A DNA stretch of 64,000 nucleotides from Algorimicrobium algoritergicola. GTDB lineage: Bacteria; Bacteroidota; Bacteroidia; Flavobacteriales; Flavobacteriaceae. The stretch lies in assembly GCF_008086165.1 (NCBI RefSeq), contig NZ_VSKL01000003.1, forward strand, positions 124,001 to 188,000, read 5' to 3'. This document shows positions 60,603-64,000 of the stretch, in pieces (the stretch's first letter is position 1; every line of letters begins with the position of its first letter). The notes below the pieces were generated by a model that worked only from the letters and a program-made list of their open reading frames with translations, searched no databases and was not told the origin of the DNA. A program made the translations under genes and the position numbers.

Positions 60603-61253
60603 CTAAATCAGATTATTCTTTTTGGCTTTACTAACAGCTTCTAACTTATTATGAACCTGTAATTTATTGTAAATATTTTCGATGTGTTTTCTAACGGTTC
60701 CAGTAGAAAGAAATAAATTTTCAGCAATTAAATTATAGCTCAAGCCTTTACTTAATTGTTCCAATACCTCGACCTCACGCTGTGTTAATTTAATAACGTC
60801 TTGATCTTTTTTACTTTCAATATCCATGGGATTCCGCAGTAATTTGAGTGTTTTCATGGCAATAGACGGATTCATAGCTGCTCCGCCTTTTATAGTTTCA
60901 TGAATCCCATTATACAAATCTTTAGCATTAATTTCTTTCAGCAAATAACCATCTGCTCCCGCTTTTATAGCATTGAAAATATTTTCGTCATTATCAAAAA
61001 CTGTGAGCATGATAATTTTTATGTGCGGATATTTTTGCTTGACAATTTCTGTAGATTCTATGCCATTTAAAATAGGCATTTCAATATCCATTAAAATTAA
61101 ATCTAGATTGTGATTTTCACTCAATTTAAGTAATAAATCAGAACCATGACATGCTGTGAATTTCACATCTAAATCGTCAAAAAACGATAATTTTTCGGTA
61201 ACGGCATTTATTAGAAATGAGTTATCATCTACAATCGCTATTTTAATATTCAT
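60603..61253 (-). CDS. LuxR/NarL family response regulator
   Basis: A 216-residue response regulator. Receiver domain (1-120) with acidic pocket VDD (8-10), phospho-acceptor Asp56 in LILMDIEMP and Lys in the usual loop LLKEI. C-terminal LuxR helix-turn-helix: LTQREVEVLEQLSKGLSYNL and TVRKHIENIYNKL. It lies 56 bases after the histidine kinase gene and is its probable partner. Target unknown. Confidence 0.93.
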   Translation of the reverse strand: MNIKIAIVDDNSFLINAVTEKLSFFDDLDVKFTACHGSDLLLKLSENHNLDLILMDIEMPILNGIESTEIVKQKYPHIKIIMLTVFDNDENIFNAIKAGADGYLLKEINAKDLYNGIHETIKGGAAMNPSIAMKTLKLLRNPMDIESKKDQDVIKLTQREVEVLEQLSKGLSYNLIAENLFLSTGTVRKHIENIYNKLQVHNKLEAVSKAKKNNLI

Positions 61254-61309
61254 GACGGTTGGTTTTTATTAAAAATAGATATTTTAAACATATAAAGCTA
61301 TACGATGAA

Positions 61310-63265
61310 TTACGTATTTTTAGTTTTATAAACCCGTATCGTTGTCCCTTGATTTTCGGAGCTCACAATTTCCAATTCCGCATTCAAATCATGCGCACGT
61401 TTCTTAATGTTTTGCAGTCCATTTCCTTCGGTTACGTTGTTCGCATTAAAACCTGTTCCATTATCCGTAATGGTCATTTCAAAGTCGTAATTTCTAGAAG
61501 AAAACTGAACGTCAATAACAGATGCCTTGGCATATTTTAAGGCGTTATTTACAGCTTCTTGAATTATTCTGTAAATATTCATGCCTTGAACAGAGGTGAA
61601 TAATTTATTAGATTCTATTTCCTTATTAACCTGAAAATTGAAGGTAATAGTATCGGAAGATGTATTCGCTTTTTCAATAAAATTTGAAATTCTAGATTGT
61701 AAATCTTCAATTGAAATTTCACTTTTATTCATAGCCCAAATTGTATCGCGAAGCTCGTAAATAGTTGATGTTGTAAATTGACTAATGGTTTCTAATTTAG
61801 CATTTAAGTTATCCGGAAGTTTAAACCCATATTTTAAATTATCTAATGACGAAATTATAAACGTTAGTTGCGCACCAATGTTATCGTGCAAATCGCGACT
61901 AATTCGTAAGCGTTGTTCTTGCAGGTGATTTTGTGTTTCAATTTTAACCAAGGCTTCTTTCAGTTCACCTTCTTTTTCAAGTTGTTTGTTTTTCAGTTTT
62001 TGTTGATTATAAACTAAAAAACCTAGTAATGAGATAACAGCAGCCAAACCAACTAACCCTAAAATAAAGCTATTTTTTTCGCTGATGTCGCGTTCTTTTT
62101 CAGCTAATTCAGCACGCTGTGTTAATATATGGTTTTCACGTTCATTGGCATTATATTTTTCTTGAACTTCGGCTACTTCTTTGGTAATTCGCTGATTGAA
62201 AATAGCGTCTTCAATAGCTTTAAATTTATTTTGATACACTTGCATGCTATCACTTTTATTAGCGAAAGCATAATAATAGGACATATTACTATAGCCATTA
62301 ACAAGCAATTCATTTGCCTTAAAACTTTCCGCAAGCTGCAATCCGGTATTCAAATAACTCTTGGCTTGTTTGAAATTTCCTGTTCTTAAATACAAGTCGC
62401 CTAAATTAAGCGACGAACTAGCAATACCTTGATTATCATTAATACTTTCCCGAATGGCTAATGATTTTTTTATATTATCAATTGCCTCATCGTTTTGCCC
62501 TGTTGTAGTTAAAAAGCTCCCATAATTGTTATACAAAGCACCTAATTCAATTTTTAGATTATTAGCTTTGGCTACCGAAATTCCTTCCTTAAAATATTTA
62601 ACGCTATTTAGCGTATCTTGAAGATGTAAATAAGCATTTGCCACGTTATTATAGGAACGCGTTAATAGCTGAAAATCATTAATTTCTTTAGCCGTTTCAA
62701 CAATTTCCAAATGCGTTTTTAAAGCTTTATCATACTGTTTTAAGCCTCTGTAAATATTAGCGATGTTACTTTTTAAAGCACTAGCATATTTTAAATTATT
62801 TTTCCGCTCATAAATTTCAAGCGCTTTGGTGTTATACACAATAGCAGAATCCAATTGAAACGTGTTTTGATAACACAGTCCTATTTTATTGTAAATACTT
62901 GCTAAACCCAACGTGTCCTTAAGTTTAATTCTAATTTTAAGTGCATTATTATACACATTCATGGCTTCTTTATAATCTGCCAGATCATAATGTAAAATAC
63001 CTATATCATTATAGGCTTGTGCTTCGCCAACCTCGTTTTTAGTTGCTTTGGAAAGTTGCAAGGCCAAATTACCATAAGCAAAAGCTGAATCTGTAGAAAC
63101 AGTTCTGTAATACCAACACAAATCGCTATAAGCTTTAACCTTAATAGAATCTGGTGGATTTTTAGAAACTATCTGTTTTAAACTATCAATAATTTTTAAT
63201 GGCGCTTGTGAAAAACCATATAAACTTAAAAGCAAAGCTATCGGTAAGAGTAAAATTTTCTTCAT
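61310..63265 (-). CDS. TPR-containing sensor histidine kinase (HisKA_3 family)
   Basis: A 651-residue membrane sensor. Signal peptide (1-19), about seven TPR units (40-340; e.g. IASSSLNLGDLYLRTGNFKQ), a coiled stretch (360-395), one transmembrane segment (about 399-419), then the dimerisation domain with phospho-acceptor His460 in RISRDLHDNIGAQ and an HATPase domain with IIQEAVNNALKYA and TITDNGTGFN. Periplasmic TPRs suggest that it senses a protein or peptide. Follows a small gene and precedes its response regulator. Confidence 0.93.
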   Translation of the reverse strand: MKKILLLPIALLLSLYGFSQAPLKIIDSLKQIVSKNPPDSIKVKAYSDLCWYYRTVSTDSAFAYGNLALQLSKATKNEVGEAQAYNDIGILHYDLADYKEAMNVYNNALKIRIKLKDTLGLASIYNKIGLCYQNTFQLDSAIVYNTKALEIYERKNNLKYASALKSNIANIYRGLKQYDKALKTHLEIVETAKEINDFQLLTRSYNNVANAYLHLQDTLNSVKYFKEGISVAKANNLKIELGALYNNYGSFLTTTGQNDEAIDNIKKSLAIRESINDNQGIASSSLNLGDLYLRTGNFKQAKSYLNTGLQLAESFKANELLVNGYSNMSYYYAFANKSDSMQVYQNKFKAIEDAIFNQRITKEVAEVQEKYNANERENHILTQRAELAEKERDISEKNSFILGLVGLAAVISLLGFLVYNQQKLKNKQLEKEGELKEALVKIETQNHLQEQRLRISRDLHDNIGAQLTFIISSLDNLKYGFKLPDNLNAKLETISQFTTSTIYELRDTIWAMNKSEISIEDLQSRISNFIEKANTSSDTITFNFQVNKEIESNKLFTSVQGMNIYRIIQEAVNNALKYAKASVIDVQFSSRNYDFEMTITDNGTGFNANNVTEGNGLQNIKKRAHDLNAELEIVSSENQGTTIRVYKTKNT

Positions 63266-63273
63266 ATAACTAA

Positions 63274-63546
63274 TTAATAACGTTCTTCTAATATAGCTTT
63301 TTTTACTAAAAGCAACCCTTGAGTTATTTCAAATAATTTATTAAGCAAGTTATGGTTAAACGTTTCAAGGTAGTTGATTTTCATTGCAATTTCCTCATAC
63401 GTTTTGGTGCCTAAAGCGTATTGCTTTTCAAGATCTATATACTGTTTAGCCGCTGTTTTCATGAACGATCTGGTATCCAAGAGCACTTTTATTGCACGAA
63501 CCATTAAAATAAAAATAAGACTATATAAAAGAAGAAGTAAAATCAT
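63274..63546 (-). CDS. Small membrane protein with coiled coil, function unknown
   Basis: A 90-residue protein with an N-terminal membrane segment (LLLLLYSLIFILMVRAI) and a helical region (AAKQYIDLEKQYALGTKTYE and NYLETFNHNLLNKL). It ends eight bases before the histidine kinase start and may belong to its transcript. No recognised family. Confidence 0.68.
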   Translation of the reverse strand: MILLLLLYSLIFILMVRAIKVLLDTRSFMKTAAKQYIDLEKQYALGTKTYEEIAMKINYLETFNHNLLNKLFEITQGLLLVKKAILEERY

Positions 63547-63698
63547 TTTTCACTAGAAATTAGATATAAAAAAAACACCAATTAGGAAAAGCTTTTGACC
63601 GTTCACAAAATTGATGTTTTATTATATAATAATTAATAGCAATTTAAAACTACAACTAAATATGTGACAACAATTATTTTTTCGACCAACTGCTTTTT

Positions 63699-63741
63699 AA
63701 AAAAGATTAAGCGTAATAACGGACTACCATTACGCTCAATC
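63699..63741 (-). terminator. Rho-independent terminator after the truncated gene
   Basis: Minus strand: GATTGAGCGTAAT and ATTACGCTTAATC pair (13 bp, one mismatch) around 11 bases, followed by TTTTTT. It is 49 bases after the stop of the 63790-64000 gene. Confidence 0.72.
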
Positions 63742-63789
63742 AACACATCTCAACAACAAGATATTGTTTGTTAAGATTTTAATAGCGTT

Positions 63790-64000
63790 TTAAAAAATTT
63801 GTTTAGTCAGGTTGAAAGTACCTTCTGTAATATTTTTAACGGTATCGTCATTCATATTTTTACATTGAAAACTGAACGTTCCTTTAATGTTTGTATCTGT
63901 ATCTTCAGATACTTTTATTTCTCCAACCACCCCAGAGTTTTGATAAGGCGCACTCCATGTTTGGGTTGCTGTCGGATTTGAAACATTTGGTTCTATATAG
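63790..64000 (-). CDS. DUF6252-like secreted protein, C-terminal part only
   Basis: The frame is open to the end of the window, so the start is missing. About 69 residues are seen: VSNPTATQTWSAPYQNSGVV, then VSEDTDTNIKGTFSFQCKNM and NITEGTFNLTKQIF at the end. The GTFSF...NITEGTFNL end is the pattern of small lipocalin-like DUF6252 lipoproteins of Flavobacteriia. A terminator hairpin lies downstream. Function unknown. Confidence 0.68.
   Translation of the reverse strand, partial: YIEPNVSNPTATQTWSAPYQNSGVVGEIKVSEDTDTNIKGTFSFQCKNMNDDTVKNITEGTFNLTKQIF

Noticed and set aside
1-64000. tRNA, rRNA, riboswitch, phage or insertion sequence
   Set aside because: I looked for these in the gaps on both strands and saw no supporting sequence; no transposase or integrase reading frame is present.

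Overview
The window looks like a chromosomal segment from a marine-type member of the Flavobacteriaceae (phylum Bacteroidota). Evidence: an AT-rich sequence; start codons without clear Shine-Dalgarno sequences; several matches to the Bacteroidota promoter pattern TTTG-N19-TAnnTTTG; a 43-residue 30S ribosomal protein THX; a large secreted protein with a type IX secretion (T9SS) C-terminal sorting domain; and gene orders I associate with Flavobacteriia (rsfS-ftsH-LUD-cdsA-psd-acyl-CoA-binding protein; RimK-like/GCS2/N-formylglutamate amidohydrolase). I cannot name the species. I see no rRNA, tRNA, CRISPR, integrase, transposase or prophage, so this is backbone DNA rather than an island.

Layout. 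1-4.7 kb: truncated SprT-like protein, mannose-1-phosphate guanylyltransferase, a DUF389 membrane protein and, convergently, an MlaE/MlaF-type lipid ABC transporter pair. 4.8-11.3 kb: a PafA-type phosphatase, then a compact minus-strand operon rsfS-ftsH-LUD-cdsA-psd-ACBP joining membrane quality control and phospholipid synthesis. 11.4-17.3 kb: birA, a START-like protein, pyrE, a Nudix hydrolase and a tightly coupled three-gene cassette (RimK-like ATP-grasp, GCS2-type ligase, N-formylglutamate amidohydrolase homologue) whose product is unknown. 17.4-26.7 kb: M14 peptidase, SulP transporter, coaD, ddl, PASTA protein, RluA-type pseudouridine synthase, VOC protein, yaaA, THX and a UDG-like protein. 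26.8-41.9 kb: a diheme cytochrome-like lipoprotein, several small secreted proteins, hemL, a LysM glucosaminidase, a PLP enzyme, a 1533-residue T9SS protein, a DUF5522 mini-protein, a long-form urocanate hydratase, a cold-shock protein and small lipoproteins.

42-59.6 kb: an almost complete aerobic phenylacetyl-CoA (Paa) degradation cluster on the minus strand: a TetR regulator, then paaE-A-B-C-D-G-H-I, a ypfJ-like peptidase gene, paaJ, paaZ, a frameshifted GIY-YIG gene, an enoyl-CoA hydratase and paaY, followed by E2 and fused E1 genes of a branched-chain-type 2-oxoacid dehydrogenase. Phenylacetyl-CoA is epoxidised by PaaABCDE, isomerised by PaaG, opened and oxidised by PaaZ, and beta-oxidised by hydratase, PaaH and PaaJ; PaaI and PaaY are thioesterases. 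No paaK ligase is in the window. A perfect inverted repeat between the TetR gene and paaE is the likely operator. 59.6-64 kb: rhodanese, DUF4230 protein, a two-component system and a truncated lipocalin-like protein.

The most distinctive feature is that the gaps of the paa cluster (30-180 bp, against 1-12 bp in the other operons here) are filled with several families of palindromic or low-complexity repeats, including two copies of a structured element of about 90 bp and a perfect 42-bp palindrome over the paaZ stop codon. I did not see these elsewhere in the window. Other points to check are the GIY-YIG gene broken in a homopolymer, the three-domain PaaZ, and the RimK/GCS2/amidohydrolase cassette.
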